DNA of 64,000 nucleotides from Janthinobacterium rivuli (GCF_009208735.1 NZ_WFLJ01000023.1:48179-112178), one strand, 5' to 3'. Counted from the first letter of the stretch, positions 1-8,861 are shown. Made by a program: numbers and translations. The notes: a model not told the origin generated them from the sequence alone.

Positions 1-336
1 CGTTGCCTCTGGGGTTTCTTTAGGGAATATGTTCTGAGCTGCGCAAACAAAGGTGATGGCCTGATTCTGATAATTACCGGCCAATCCCTCCGACAGCTGA
101 TCATCGATACCCTTGAGTACCGTGCTTCCATCGATTTTCAAACTATAGACATCATGCGAAAAATTGCCACCAGCAACGCATACCTGCGACTTGCTGGCCT
201 GATCCGCGACGCATACTTCCTTGCCGGGCTTGGCCGAGATCAGATATTGCTTTTCTTCTGCCGCATACGTTGCCGATACGCCAGCGATATACATTAAGGT
301 CGATGCCAGTACCGCTTTTTTGAACTGAGACAACAT
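1..336 (-). CDS. Exported protein of unknown function (3' end beyond window)
   Basis: Reading leftward from an ATG at 336, the frame stays open for 112 codons to the window edge, so the C-terminus is missing. The first 25 or so residues look like a Sec signal peptide: two lysines, a hydrophobic stretch and a cleavage region ending in TYA. The mature part has cysteines near residues 42, 53 and 98, compatible with a disulfide in the periplasm. I do not recognise the family. A TATAAT box lies about 27 nt upstream of the start, so this is probably the first gene of its transcript. Confidence 0.75.
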   Translation of the reverse strand, partial: MLSQFKKAVLASTLMYIAGVSATYAAEEKQYLISAKPGKEVCVADQASKSQVCVAGGNFSHDVYSLKIDGSTVLKGIDDQLSEGLAGNYQNQAITFVCAAQNIFPKETPEAT

Positions 337-362
337 GAACGCTCCATTAAAAGAATGTCCAT

Positions 363-393
363 ATTATAATTTCAAAAAATTTCCCAGTGGAAA
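363..393 (-). promoter_or_regulatory. Putative promoter and small dyad upstream of the exported protein
   Basis: On the minus strand a perfect TATAAT (363-368) precedes the start codon at 336. The dyad TTTCC-CAGT-GGAAA at 380-393 lies about where a -35 or operator would be. No clear -35 consensus is visible. Confidence 0.35.
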
Positions 394-447
394 TATTTAT
401 CAACGAATGCCATAGATAATTTCCGGCAGCGTTTGATGAATCAGGCG

Positions 448-1065
448 CTATGCCCCACTGCGATTGGCATCCCACACGCGCAGGATGTGCGTGATGGCCG
501 CGTCAAACACGGCGTAGCCAACGCCATCGCGCGCCTGAATCGATACTCCCGACAAAAAACTGTCGAACACGGCCGCCAGCGCCACCCCATCCGTCTGCGC
601 GGATAACTCTCCGCTGGCCATGCCCCGCTCGACGCAGCGCGCGAAACCGGCCCGCGTGCGCGTGCGCGACGCGGTGAGCGGTGCGGCCACGGCCGCATGT
701 TCGGCCGTCGGCGCGCTCATGCAACCGAGCGCCACCATGCAGCCGGGCGGATGCCCCGGCTCGGACTGCATCGCCGCCGACTGGCGCAAAGCCAGCTCGA
801 TGGCCGCGCGCGGCGCCAGGCCATCGTCCCACAGGCACTCCGTCACGCGCGCGAACGTATCCAGATAGCATTGCGCCGCCTCGCGGAACAGCGCTTCCTT
901 CGAGCCGAACGCCGCATAAAAGCTGGGCGCGGAAATGCCGCCGCCCAGGCTTGCCTTGAGCTGGCTCAAGGACGTCGATTCATATCCCTGCTGCCAGAAT
1001 AAAAACATGGCCTGCTCGACCGCGGCCTGCCGGTCAAACGTGCGCGGCCGTCCCATTTGCGCCAT
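448..1065 (-). CDS. TetR/AcrR family transcriptional regulator
   Basis: A 205-residue protein of typical TetR length. The N-terminal part (about residues 8-55) has the TetR helix-turn-helix pattern, with GRPRTFDRQAAVEQAMFLFW, then QGYESTSLSQLKASLG, and YAAFGSKEALF as the end of the DNA-binding domain. The C-terminal ligand-binding part is not diagnostic. It is divergent from the MFS transporter gene, the standard layout in which a TetR repressor controls an efflux pump across a shared intergenic region. The ligand is unknown. Confidence 0.88.
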   Translation of the reverse strand: MAQMGRPRTFDRQAAVEQAMFLFWQQGYESTSLSQLKASLGGGISAPSFYAAFGSKEALFREAAQCYLDTFARVTECLWDDGLAPRAAIELALRQSAAMQSEPGHPPGCMVALGCMSAPTAEHAAVAAPLTASRTRTRAGFARCVERGMASGELSAQTDGVALAAVFDSFLSGVSIQARDGVGYAVFDAAITHILRVWDANRSGA

Positions 1066-1113
1066 TGCTCGCTCCTTTTTCGTCTACTTACATACTACTC
1101 GATACAGAAGTCG

Positions 1114-1143
1114 TTGACAACGCGGCGCGCCATCACCTATATT
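1114..1143 (+). promoter_or_regulatory. Predicted sigma-70 promoter of the MFS gene
   Basis: TTGACA at 1114-1119 is followed after 18 nt by TATATT at 1138-1143, a near-consensus promoter pointing at the transporter. It lies in the intergenic region shared with the divergent TetR gene. Confidence 0.55.
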
Positions 1144-1153
1144 TATACCGATC

Positions 1154-1167
1154 GATACACATGTATC
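1154..1167. promoter_or_regulatory. Candidate TetR-family operator
   Basis: The inverted repeat GATAC-acat-GTATC sits just downstream of the -10 box, where a bound repressor would block initiation. A further GATAC half occurs at about 1101-1105 on the other side of the promoter. Assignment to the adjacent TetR protein is inference from position. Confidence 0.35.
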
Positions 1168-1229
1168 ACCACCGCAGTCCGGGGCACTCCTGCGCCCGGC
1201 CGACGCGTCACACTTCCAAGGATTTTGCT

Positions 1230-2456
1230 TTGAATCACGCTACGCTCACCACCGGAACCAGCCCTGCGCTGGCCGACCGCCTCCCCGTCGCCGGCCTGCT
1301 GGCCCTGGCCATGACGGGTTTTATCTGCATCGTCACGGAAACCTTGCCCGCCGGCTTGTTGCCACAGATCAGCGCGGGACTCGGCATCAGCGCCGCGCTG
1401 GCCGGGCAAATGGTCACGGCCTATGCGCTGGGCTCCCTGCTGGCGGCCATTCCGCTCACCATCGCCACGCGCGGCTGGCGCCGCCGCAATGTGCTGCTGC
1501 TCACCATCATCGGTTTTCTCGTGTTCAATACCGTCACGGCCCTGTCTTCCCACTACTGGCTGACCCTGGCGGCCCGCTTCTGTGCCGGCATGGCGGCCGG
1601 GCTGGCGTGGAGCTTGCTGGCAGGCTATGCGCGGCGCATGGTGGCGCCGCATCAGCAAGGCCGCGCCCTGGCGCTGGCCATGGTGGGCGCGCCCGTCGCC
1701 CTGTCCCTGGGCGTGCCGCTGGGCACCTTGCTCGGCTCCCTGGTCGGCTGGCGCGCCGCGTTCTGGATCATTTCCGCCCTGACATTGATCCTGATCGCCT
1801 GGGTGCTGGCGAAGGTGCCGGACTACCCGGGCCAGTCCGTCCATGAACGCCTGCCCCTGCGCCGCGTCTTCGCGACGCCGGGCGTACGCCCCGTGCTGGC
1901 CGTCGTCATCGCCTGGATGCTGGCACACAACATTCTCTACACCTACATCGCCCCGTTCGTGGCGCCGGCCGGATTGACGCAGCGGGTCGACCTGGTCCTG
2001 CTCGTCTTCGGCGGCGCCGCCATGGCCGGCATCTGGATCACGGGCAAGCTGGTCGAGCGCCACCTGCGCGCCACCGTGCTGGCCAGCCTGGCCGTGTTCG
2101 CCGCGACGGCTCTCGTGCTGGGCCTCGCAGCGCACGTCCCCGCCGTCATCTACCTGGGCATGGCCGTCTGGGGATTGTCCTTTGGCGGCGCGGCAACGCT
2201 GTTGCAAACGGCGCTGGCCGACACGGCCGGCAGCGGCGCCGACGTGGCCCTGTCGATGAATGTGGTGGCGTGGAATGGCGCCATCGCGGCCGCGGGCGTG
2301 GTGGGCGGCGCCCTGCTGGAAACCTGGGGCGCGGGCGCCTTCCCGTGGGCGATGCTGGGCTTGCTGCTGCTGGCTTTCCTCGTCACCTGGTCGGCCCGCG
2401 CGCACGGTTTCCGGCCGGGACGCCGCAGCGGCGGCGCGCCCGTGGCCGGGCATTGA
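1230..2456 (+). CDS. MFS transporter, DHA1-type drug/sugar efflux family
   Basis: The chosen TTG at 1230 has AAGGA seven bases upstream; the frame is open further upstream but would run through the promoter. The product of about 408 residues has roughly twelve hydrophobic segments. A basic loop (RGWRRR) follows the second or third helix, and motif-A-like and motif-C-like glycine/proline patterns (GAPVALSLGVPLGTLLGSLV) are typical of proton-driven DHA1 antiporters. It probably exports small molecules across the inner membrane under control of the divergent TetR regulator. The substrate cannot be read from sequence. Confidence 0.85.
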   Translation: MNHATLTTGTSPALADRLPVAGLLALAMTGFICIVTETLPAGLLPQISAGLGISAALAGQMVTAYALGSLLAAIPLTIATRGWRRRNVLLLTIIGFLVFNTVTALSSHYWLTLAARFCAGMAAGLAWSLLAGYARRMVAPHQQGRALALAMVGAPVALSLGVPLGTLLGSLVGWRAAFWIISALTLILIAWVLAKVPDYPGQSVHERLPLRRVFATPGVRPVLAVVIAWMLAHNILYTYIAPFVAPAGLTQRVDLVLLVFGGAAMAGIWITGKLVERHLRATVLASLAVFAATALVLGLAAHVPAVIYLGMAVWGLSFGGAATLLQTALADTAGSGADVALSMNVVAWNGAIAAAGVVGGALLETWGAGAFPWAMLGLLLLAFLVTWSARAHGFRPGRRSGGAPVAGH

Positions 2457-2459
2457 GCA

Positions 2460-2960
2460 TCAGCGACCCGCAGGGACGCTCATGATGCGGGGCACGTGTC
2501 CCGTATGCGCGAGAAAACGGACCAGGGCGGCGTGCGGCAGCGCCACGGTGGCCGTGTTGCGCAGCGGATGGGCTTGCACAGCATTGGCCTCCCACACGGC
2601 CTGGTCCAGCACCAGTTCCACCGCCTGCCTGCCATCATGCAGCAAGGCAAACAGGCTGACGGACCCGGGCGTGATGCCCAGGTGCTGCAACAGGCGCTCG
2701 GGCGAGGCCATGCTCAGCTTGCTGACTGGCAGCAAGCGCCCCAGCGCCGCCAGGTCGATGCGCTTGTCGAAAGGCACGATGACGAGAAAATGCCGCCGGC
2801 CCTTCGCGTCGCGCACGAACAGGTTTTTCACCATCAGGCCGGACATGGCCGGCACGTGAACCAGTGCTTCATCGATGGTGTGCACGGCCGGGTGCTCGAC
2901 GAATTGGACATCGCCGGCGCTGCTTGCCAGCCAGCGGGACAGGGTTTCTTGCATGGTCAC
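2460..2960 (-). CDS. YbaK/ProX-type aminoacyl-tRNA deacylase domain protein
   Basis: A stand-alone protein of 166 residues with the YbaK/EbsC/ProX fold pattern: an early segment around HPAVHTIDEALVH, then GLMVKNLFVRDAKGRRHFLV, and SMASPERLLQHLGITPGSVS in the middle. It resembles PrdX/ProXp proteins, which hydrolyse mischarged Ala-tRNA(Pro) or related tRNAs in trans. The stop lies four bases from the stop of the convergent MFS gene, with no terminator between them. The exact tRNA substrate is not predictable. Confidence 0.8.
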   Translation of the reverse strand: MTMQETLSRWLASSAGDVQFVEHPAVHTIDEALVHVPAMSGLMVKNLFVRDAKGRRHFLVIVPFDKRIDLAALGRLLPVSKLSMASPERLLQHLGITPGSVSLFALLHDGRQAVELVLDQAVWEANAVQAHPLRNTATVALPHAALVRFLAHTGHVPRIMSVPAGR

Positions 2961-3024
2961 TCCTCAGCGCGAACGAATGCGCGATGAAGGGATTGTAGCG
3001 GCGCACCGCGTGGAACGCTTGCCG

Positions 3025-3225
3025 TCAAGGCTGCTTCTCGTCCTTGTCGTCCTTGTCGGCCGCCGCCAGCCCCCAGTCATTCCAGCCTTCGCCAAACAGC
3101 TCGATCGGATGCTGTGTGCGCTCGGAACCATTACCGCAGCGCATGGCGTCCGGCGGACAATACTTGTCGCAGCCCCAGCAGATGCGTTCGGGGTTCTTGG
3201 GGTTCAGGGGGAAAGGCTTGGCCAT
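3025..3225 (-). CDS. DUF3079 family small cysteine-rich protein
   Basis: A 66-residue protein beginning MAKPFPLNPKNPERICWGCD, with four cysteines in CWGCDKYC...RCGNG, suggesting a small metal-binding knuckle. The sequence matches my memory of the proteobacterial DUF3079 family, whose function is unknown. It ends in a lysine/aspartate-rich tail. Confidence 0.7.
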   Translation of the reverse strand: MAKPFPLNPKNPERICWGCDKYCPPDAMRCGNGSERTQHPIELFGEGWNDWGLAAADKDDKDEKQP

Positions 3226-3401
3226 GGCAGGCGATCGTGGTCGGTTGAGGGTTCCTTGCCGACTCTAGACCTGGTGCGGATGGCGGTCAATTGAATTCGG
3301 ACGAGGAATTTGCCTGGATCAAATTTGCGAAGATTGCCGTGGTGGCAGCTTGCTCCTGACGCTCACACAGGAGACCGGCAAATGCCATCCGGGGATTGCC
3401 C

Positions 3402-3710
3402 TCATTCCCTTTCATAACTGGTCACCGCATCATTCGCATTACTTTTGATGACCTTCATCATCTTGGCGTTGCCTCGGTATTTCATCTCAAGAATTCTCAG
3501 CTGATTTTTCGCCGCCTTGCAGTATTGATGTATGTTCTTGAGAATGTCATCCTGCTGCCGCTTGGGGAGCTCTCCATCAAACTCTCCCGCCAAGTGTTCG
3601 CATGCTTCTGCATTATAGATAAACCTGCTGACATCTTTAGGGAGTGGCTCGGCTGAAAAAGCGAAAGAGAAAACACAGTACACTGGCACTATCAGAAAAA
3701 AATCTCGCAT
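3402..3710 (-). CDS. Small exported protein, possible immunity partner of the upstream peptidase
   Basis: A protein of 102 residues. The first 19 or so (MRDFFLIVPVYCVFSFAFSA) form a short signal peptide. The mature domain is helical and charged, with cysteines in the EACEH and QYCK segments that may pair. Its ATG is nine bases downstream of the peptidase stop on the same strand, so the two are probably co-transcribed. A signal-less peptidoglycan peptidase followed by a small exported protein is the usual layout of a periplasm-acting effector and its immunity protein. That role is inference, and I do not recognise the family. Confidence 0.6.
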   Translation of the reverse strand: MRDFFLIVPVYCVFSFAFSAEPLPKDVSRFIYNAEACEHLAGEFDGELPKRQQDDILKNIHQYCKAAKNQLRILEMKYRGNAKMMKVIKSNANDAVTSYERE

Positions 3711-3719
3711 GATTTTCCC

Positions 3720-4345
3720 TTAATAGCCGTTATTAGACCAATGTGGCCGATCACTTCCAGGCCCGTTGTATTTTTTGACTCCATATGTTGCAGCGACCGC
3801 GATAAGTTGTCTGTTCATGCCTGTTCTGGGCAAAGTAGCAATCTTCACCAGGTTACCGCTCGCATCGTTCACCTCAACCAATCCGCTCCATACCAAATCC
3901 ATATCAATCGCAAGACCAGCATTGTGTTGTGAGCGTAGTGCGGGTTTGATGGGTAAATTATTAATCTGCAAGACAATCAGCATCGCTTTTGCAGCCTTGA
4001 CAGATGCATCAATTTCACCGTGATCCCATTCGATATTCACACCCGCCATTTTTGGAATGTGTTGTGGGGATCCAGCTGTTTTCTTGCGAGTCTCCAGGCA
4101 TAATGCATCAGATCAGAGCGTTGCGGCGGTCTGTAGGTGGCATTGATTGCAACCCTGATCCCCGCCTCTTTCATTGCATACAGAAAATCTTCTACGGCCA
4201 AACGAAAATTTCCTGATAAATCCCTGGTATTCGTGCTACCTGGAAATTTCCGTCCCCATTTTTCACCGCGGAGCTCGTCATTCATCTCGTCTCCAGCATT
4301 AAATTTCCTTAATTTAATACCAAACTGGAGGGATAGTTTTGACAT
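3720..4345 (-). pseudogene. M15-type (VanY-like) zinc peptidase, interrupted by a 1-nt frameshift
   Basis: Two overlapping frames make one protein. The upstream frame (4345 to 4037) carries the N-terminal half, including INATYRPPQRSDLMHYAWRL. The downstream frame (4049 to 3720) carries SQHNAGLAIDMDLVW and a final RPHW. Together these give the M15 pattern: SxHxxGxAxD for two zinc ligands and PHW for the third. At the join the coding strand reads AACACATTCCAAAAATGGCG. One extra base near there restores ...HNTIPKMAGV... and a continuous frame of about 208 residues. This is either a real loss-of-function deletion or a sequencing error. There is no signal peptide, as in phage endolysins and secreted effectors. 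Confidence 0.75.
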
Positions 4346-4389
4346 GAAACAGGGGGCGTGTCAGCGGTATCAAGTGGATATAAAGCGCC

Positions 4390-4836
4390 TTATCCTGCAG
4401 AAACGAACACTTCCAGCACGGTCCGCGCGTAGTTGACACCACCATCCGCCGCAGGTTGCGCCTTGAGTTCGTCCAGCGCATACACCATCGTCACCGTGGC
4501 GCCGGGCACGAACAATGCGACATCCTGCTTGCGGTGCGTGTAGATGCTCTCCTCGACTGTCGTGCCATCCGCCAGGCGCAAGGTGAAGCTGTTGACTTGA
4601 TCGCCACGGCGGCTGTCCTGGCCCGAGAAATACGTGCGCACGATGCTGCCCGTCACCGTTCGCGTCTGGATGCGGCCGGCATTGATGCTTTCCCACCACG
4701 CTACGGAGGCGAACAGGCCGTGGCGGCCTTTCAGGCCCATGTGGGGCCTGGAGCTGTCGAGGGTGAGCGATTGCGTCTTGGCGACGCGCGCGGGGTCTTG
4801 TGCCAGGGCTGCGGCGAGGGTGTAGATGAGTTGCAT
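4390..4836 (-). CDS. Conserved hypothetical protein
   Basis: A 148-residue protein with no membrane segment or convincing signal sequence. Its composition is beta-strand-like (TRTVTGSIVRTYF, NSFTLRLADGTTVEE), without cysteines or catalytic motifs I can name. GC content and codon use match the host, unlike the AT-richer peptidase cluster next to it. No function is proposed. Confidence 0.6.
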   Translation of the reverse strand: MQLIYTLAAALAQDPARVAKTQSLTLDSSRPHMGLKGRHGLFASVAWWESINAGRIQTRTVTGSIVRTYFSGQDSRRGDQVNSFTLRLADGTTVEESIYTHRKQDVALFVPGATVTMVYALDELKAQPAADGGVNYARTVLEVFVSAG

Positions 4837-4866
4837 AGGGATGCAGGAGTTCGGGACGGTCCTGAC

Positions 4867-5274
4867 TCAATGCTTGCGCCGAATGACGAAAGCATTGCCG
4901 GCAGGTTCAAAGCCGAGCGTCGGATTGTAGGACATGGCATCGGGGGCGGAGAGCAAAATCAAGGACACTTCATCGCCGATGACGGCCTGGGTGCGCCTGA
5001 CAAGCTCTTTGCCGATACCCAGACCCTGGTATTGCTTGTCCACCGCCAGATCCGAGAGATAGCAGCAATATGCATGGTCGGTCAGCGAGCGGGCCAGCCC
5101 CACAAGCTCGCCATCCACCCATGCCGACAGCACCAGGCAAGGCGCGGCAAACATGCGCGCGATTCTCGGGAGGTTGCTGGTGGGCCGCTTGATGCCGGAG
5201 TGATCGAAGACGCGAACAACGTCCACTGGATCAAGCGGAAAGTGATGACGATATTCGACTGCGGCGTTTTTCAT
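4867..5274 (-). CDS. GNAT family N-acetyltransferase
   Basis: A 135-residue protein with the GNAT acetyl-CoA-binding motif A: strand LSDLAVDKQYQGLGIGKELV, whose Q/RxxGxG/A element is QYQGLG. Motif B around DAMSYNPTLGFEPAG has the tyrosine and GF typical of these enzymes. The length is normal for a single-domain GNAT. The acceptor substrate is unknown. Confidence 0.85.
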   Translation of the reverse strand: MKNAAVEYRHHFPLDPVDVVRVFDHSGIKRPTSNLPRIARMFAAPCLVLSAWVDGELVGLARSLTDHAYCCYLSDLAVDKQYQGLGIGKELVRRTQAVIGDEVSLILLSAPDAMSYNPTLGFEPAGNAFVIRRKH

Positions 5275-5624
5275 GGGTTCACGGGGACAAGGAGATCAAG
5301 CATGCGAAACCGCTGCTACGTGAGTATAACAAGCGATGCTCCAGGCATGGCGACGATACGGCATCGGTGACAGGTCGGGGCACTAGCGCCGATGCTGAAG
5401 CACCTGTATCGCGGACGGGAGGCGAGGCCCAGTGCCTGCCTGCTCGGTGGTCATCGCATGAAGCCGCCAAGAACGCGCACCTGAGATTCCTGACGTCAGC
5501 GGCCGCATGGCCGACCGATCCATGCAGTTATTCAACCACCTCCCATCTGTTAAAATAGTTGATATCTTCATGCTCAGAGCATGAACAACCTGAATTTTTC
5601 AAACATAAGGAATGTGCTTAGCAA
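5275..5624. other. Intergenic region with no supported gene
   Basis: Only short overlapping open frames occur here. None has a ribosome binding site together with recognisable sequence, and no hairpin with a T-run is evident. Confidence 0.5.
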
Positions 5625-6371
5625 ATGAAAGCCATTATATTCTGCACCAGCTTTATAAAAGATGCCGCATCATGGGAAAGCCGGTATCAACGGTGGCTCG
5701 ATTACTACGAAAACATCCCGATCAATGCAGAAAAAAAAATAATGATCGATGATGGTTCACCATTTCTTCCACCTGCTGAAATCATCAATACAGTTTCGCA
5801 TAGCGCCACATTGGCTTCGAATAGCGACAAAAACCTCATCATTCGCTTCGACAACAATCTGGGACGACAAAACATAACCGACTATCCGGGCTGGTGGCGC
5901 AGTTTCCTGCACTCCGTCAAGGTGGCAAATGAATTGGGCGTGGATAAAATCATCCATATCGAGTCGGATGCCTATATCTTGACGCCGCGCCTGGCAAATT
6001 TCATCAATGAAATCGAGTCTGGCTGGAATGTCCTGTGGTCGCCCCACTATGAATTCCCAGAAACTGCCATTCAAGTTATCTGCAGAGATCAATTTTCCAT
6101 TTTTGAGAAATTCAAGAATGACCATCCTGCTTATTCTTTCCAGGACATTGCGGAAAGATTACTTCCTTTCACAGCTGTGCACAAGCAGTTCAAAGGCGAC
6201 CGCTACAGCGATTTCAGGAAAAACAGATGGATATTCCGCTCGCGGAAATTCAACAATATTCCTATTTTCAAACATGATTTTTTCTGGGAACCAATCCCCC
6301 CGGATGCGGACTTCGTCACGCAAGGCATCAGCCGTCAACAATTCGTATTTAAGCGGGATGAAGTTGCTTAA
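5625..6371 (+). CDS. Glycosyltransferase-like (GT-A fold-like) protein
   Basis: A 248-residue cytosolic-looking protein with an N-terminal beta-strand (MKAIIFCTSFI), an IDDGSP element and a later IIHIESDAYIL segment. The pattern resembles GT-A nucleotide-sugar transferases, in which an acidic DxD-like pair binds metal. Lower GC than its neighbours suggests acquisition by transfer. An AAGGAA lies upstream of the ATG. I do not recognise a specific family, and the assignment rests on these two motifs only. Confidence 0.55.
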   Translation: MKAIIFCTSFIKDAASWESRYQRWLDYYENIPINAEKKIMIDDGSPFLPPAEIINTVSHSATLASNSDKNLIIRFDNNLGRQNITDYPGWWRSFLHSVKVANELGVDKIIHIESDAYILTPRLANFINEIESGWNVLWSPHYEFPETAIQVICRDQFSIFEKFKNDHPAYSFQDIAERLLPFTAVHKQFKGDRYSDFRKNRWIFRSRKFNNIPIFKHDFFWEPIPPDADFVTQGISRQQFVFKRDEVA

Positions 6372-6486
6372 GTTTGCCAAGTCGCCCATGCCGGCTGATG
6401 GCGCAATAGACAGGTGCCGCTAACAGCGAAGGTCAGGCCTGCCGGCAAACGGCCGGTGAATTTCTTTTCCGTATCAAACGTGCGAT

Positions 6487-6516
6487 AAAAAAGCCAGTCA
6501 GATGACTGGCTTTTTT
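6487..6516. terminator. Bidirectional rho-independent terminator
   Basis: AAAAAAGCCAGTCA-ga-TGACTGGCTTTTTT is a perfect 8-bp stem flanked by A and T runs. It serves both the glycosyltransferase-like gene from the left and the convergent GFA gene from the right. Confidence 0.85.
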
Positions 6517-6517
6517 A

Positions 6518-6910
6518 TTAGGCTGGGCCTTCTGGAAATTGTTTTGCATTATCACAAATTCCATACCATGCAGGCTTGGAGCCCACATAAACATGAAACT
6601 GTATTCCCACCTCAGGGTCATCATCCAGGCAGTTTACTGATATTGGAAATGAGTCATTCTCCGAACCAATTTCCCCCAAAGAAGTTCCGCAGTTTTTGCA
6701 AAAAGTTCTTGCATACGTAAAGGGGGGGTCTGGCTCATATCGTTGAATAAATTCTCGCCCGTCCAGCAAGGTAAATGAGTCCTTATCAACGAAGGCCAAG
6801 GCACTCGCTCCGGCCTTCCGACAACGAGAACAGTGACAAATGCCCATCATGCCTGGGGGGGACGCCAATTCAAACTTGACTGAGCCACAGCAGCAACTGC
6901 CCTTGATCAT
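6518..6910 (-). CDS. GFA family (CENP-V/GFA fold) zinc-binding protein
   Basis: The start is placed at 6910, where AAAGGACA precedes the ATG; an upstream in-frame start is less likely. The product of 130 residues begins MIKGSCCCGSVKFEL and continues with CHCSRCRKAG and TFCKNCGTSL. This is the CxCG...CHCxxCrr...CxxCG zinc ligand set of the glutathione-dependent formaldehyde-activating enzyme family. Most single-domain members have no proven activity, so the name indicates fold rather than reaction. Confidence 0.85.
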   Translation of the reverse strand: MIKGSCCCGSVKFELASPPGMMGICHCSRCRKAGASALAFVDKDSFTLLDGREFIQRYEPDPPFTYARTFCKNCGTSLGEIGSENDSFPISVNCLDDDPEVGIQFHVYVGSKPAWYGICDNAKQFPEGPA

Positions 6911-7385
6911 GAAATGTCCTTTTTGAATGCGAATACTGTATATTTGCACAGTATTTCTAGACAAGCAAGGTACACATAGAGGAATTTTTCAGCCACCAAA
7001 ACAGCATGCGGTCGCGAGGGGCAGGCCTGCCATTCAGACACGGCTGGGAAGCGGCATGTTTTTTAGCTGAGGGGAGCTGTGCGGCGCAGTTCCAGGGCCG
7101 GAAGTCGTCGACCGGTTGACCGGATGATCGGCGATATTGCTTGCGGCGCCCCCTGCCATTAGATCCAGGGCGAGCAACATGGCAGTCTGCCGCTCTGCCC
7201 CGGCTACTCCTCCCTGCTATTTTCGGCACCGCCCCCGCTGTTTTTGTTGGCAATGCTGGCGCCGCGTAGAGATTTTGGTGAAAACAAACGGTCTAGACCA
7301 AGCTTTCCACCGTTCGTCGCAAATTGAGGGAACCTCGGACAACGCTCGATAAGATTCACTGATCCAATTAATGAAAGGGAAACTT
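6911..7385. other. Intergenic region; degenerate repeat, otherwise no supported gene
   Basis: No convincing reading frame. A stretch at 7014-7070 resembles 10921-10979 in the other accessory gap and is reported as a repeat. The 3' part holds the leader of the serine hydrolase gene. Confidence 0.45.
7014..7070. repeat. Diverged repeat, copy 1
   Basis: GCGAGGGGCAGGCCTGCCAT and the following CAGACACGGCTG, with TAGCTGA further on, align with 10921-10979 (GCAAGGGGCAAGTCCGCCAT, CAGGCACGGGCTG, TAGCTGA). Both copies lie in gaps flanking the serine hydrolase/PAAR segment. Confidence 0.35.
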
Positions 7386-8861
7386 ATGCGCATTCGTCTA
7401 TGGCTATTGCCAGTCCATGCTTCAGGCCGCGCGCTACGCCTGGGAGCCTTGCTGGGGGTGGCGGCATGTAGCGGCCCCGCCCACGCGGGCGAGTCCGATA
7501 TAGCCGAGCGTATCGCCAGCGGGCTGCGGCAGCGGGTGGACATCGCAGGCGAGCCGGCGCAAACCTTCGATATCCAGCAGCGCCTGCGCCGCTATAAGGT
7601 CTCCAGCGTCAGCGTGGCGGTCATCCGCGACGGCAAGATCGCTTGGGCCGGCGTCTACCGGCAACCGTCCGCACCTGCGGCCGACACCGACACGCTGTAT
7701 CAGGCCGCGTCCATCAGCAAGGGCGTGACCGGGGTGCTGGCACAGCGGCTGGCGGGCAGCAACAAGCTCCAGCTCGATAGTCCGGTGGACGCCTGCCTGC
7801 GGCCATGGATCCTGCCCGTCGGACAGCAAAGCCCCGAGCATCCGGTGACCTTGCGCAATTTGCTCAACCACACCGCAGGGGCGACCGTGTCCGGCTTCCC
7901 CGGCTATCCGCCATCGCAGGTAATCCCTACGGACCTTCAGGTAATCAAGGGCGAGCCGCCGTCGTTCACGCCAGCGGTCGCCATCCAGACCATCCCGGGC
8001 GCCGCCTACGCGTACTCCGGCGGCGGCTACACCATCGCCCAAGTCGCCATGCAGCAATGTCTTCGCACGCCTTTTGCGGAGTTGATGCGCCAGCAAGTAC
8101 TGCAGCCGCTGGGGATGCGGCGCAGCACGTTCGTACAGCCATTGCCGGCGGCAGAACACAACCGCGCGCGCGGCCACTACGCCGACGGCAGCGAAGTCGA
8201 AGGCGGGGCCTTCGTCTATCCCGAGCTGGCGGCCGCCGGCCTGTGGACCACGGCCAGCGACCTGGCGCGCTTCGCCATCGGTGTCCAGCAGTCGTGGAAA
8301 ATCGGCACAGCCTTTCTGAGCAGCACCAAGGCGCGCGATCTGCTGACGCCGGCGCTGAACAATTATGCGCAGGGCTTCTTCGTGGTCGGCGATGGCGAGC
8401 ACAAACGCTTCATGCATTCCGGCGGCAACACCGGCTTCAAGAGCACCTATGCGATGTATCTCGACAGCGGCAACGGCGTAGTAGTCATGACCGACGGCGA
8501 CAACGGTAGCTATCTTGGCGGCGAGATCGTCAAGGCGGTGGCGTCCGCCTACGACTGGCCCGATTTCAAACCTCGCCTGGCCCAGGCGGCGGCGCTGGAT
8601 CTGGCAACGGCCACACGCCACGTCGGCATCTACCAGCTCGACAACTTCGAGGGCCGTTTCGCCAACCGCTACGAACTGCGCTTCGACGGCAAGGACTGGA
8701 CGATGGTGATGCCGGACATCGGCGCCACCCGGCTGGTGCCGACCGGCAAAACCAGCCTGGTATCCCCCGAGACTGGCGACATCATCGAACTGACGCAGGA
8801 TGGCGCCCAAGACCTGCTCTTGATCGGAGGGCGCAAGGCCCATCGCAGCCCGGACAGCTGA
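7386..8861 (+). CDS. Serine hydrolase, beta-lactamase/class C-type domain (exported)
   Basis: The ATG at 7386 is preferred over 7371 because GAAAGGGA precedes it at good spacing. The product has 491 residues. An N-terminal hydrophobic segment ending GVAACSGPAHA is a signal peptide. The beta-lactamase-like domain shows SISK (SxxK, about residues 109-112) as nucleophile and general base, a YSG motif in AAYAYSGGGYTIAQ in place of YxN, and HSGGNTGF as the third (HxG) motif. A C-terminal beta domain follows. Such proteins act in the periplasm as esterases, peptidases or penicillin-binding-like enzymes. It should not be taken as an AmpC resistance gene without evidence. Confidence 0.85.
   Translation: MRIRLWLLPVHASGRALRLGALLGVAACSGPAHAGESDIAERIASGLRQRVDIAGEPAQTFDIQQRLRRYKVSSVSVAVIRDGKIAWAGVYRQPSAPAADTDTLYQAASISKGVTGVLAQRLAGSNKLQLDSPVDACLRPWILPVGQQSPEHPVTLRNLLNHTAGATVSGFPGYPPSQVIPTDLQVIKGEPPSFTPAVAIQTIPGAAYAYSGGGYTIAQVAMQQCLRTPFAELMRQQVLQPLGMRRSTFVQPLPAAEHNRARGHYADGSEVEGGAFVYPELAAAGLWTTASDLARFAIGVQQSWKIGTAFLSSTKARDLLTPALNNYAQGFFVVGDGEHKRFMHSGGNTGFKSTYAMYLDSGNGVVVMTDGDNGSYLGGEIVKAVASAYDWPDFKPRLAQAAALDLATATRHVGIYQLDNFEGRFANRYELRFDGKDWTMVMPDIGATRLVPTGKTSLVSPETGDIIELTQDGAQDLLLIGGRKAHRSPDS

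Noticed and set aside
1143..2453. 436-residue minus-strand open frame over the MFS gene
   Set aside because: Composition (Q/G/H/R-rich) and antisense position mark it as a shadow.
7386..8861. AmpC-type antibiotic-resistance gene
   Set aside because: The length and motifs (YSG instead of YxN, a C-terminal extra domain) fit the broad serine-hydrolase family, not a dedicated cephalosporinase.
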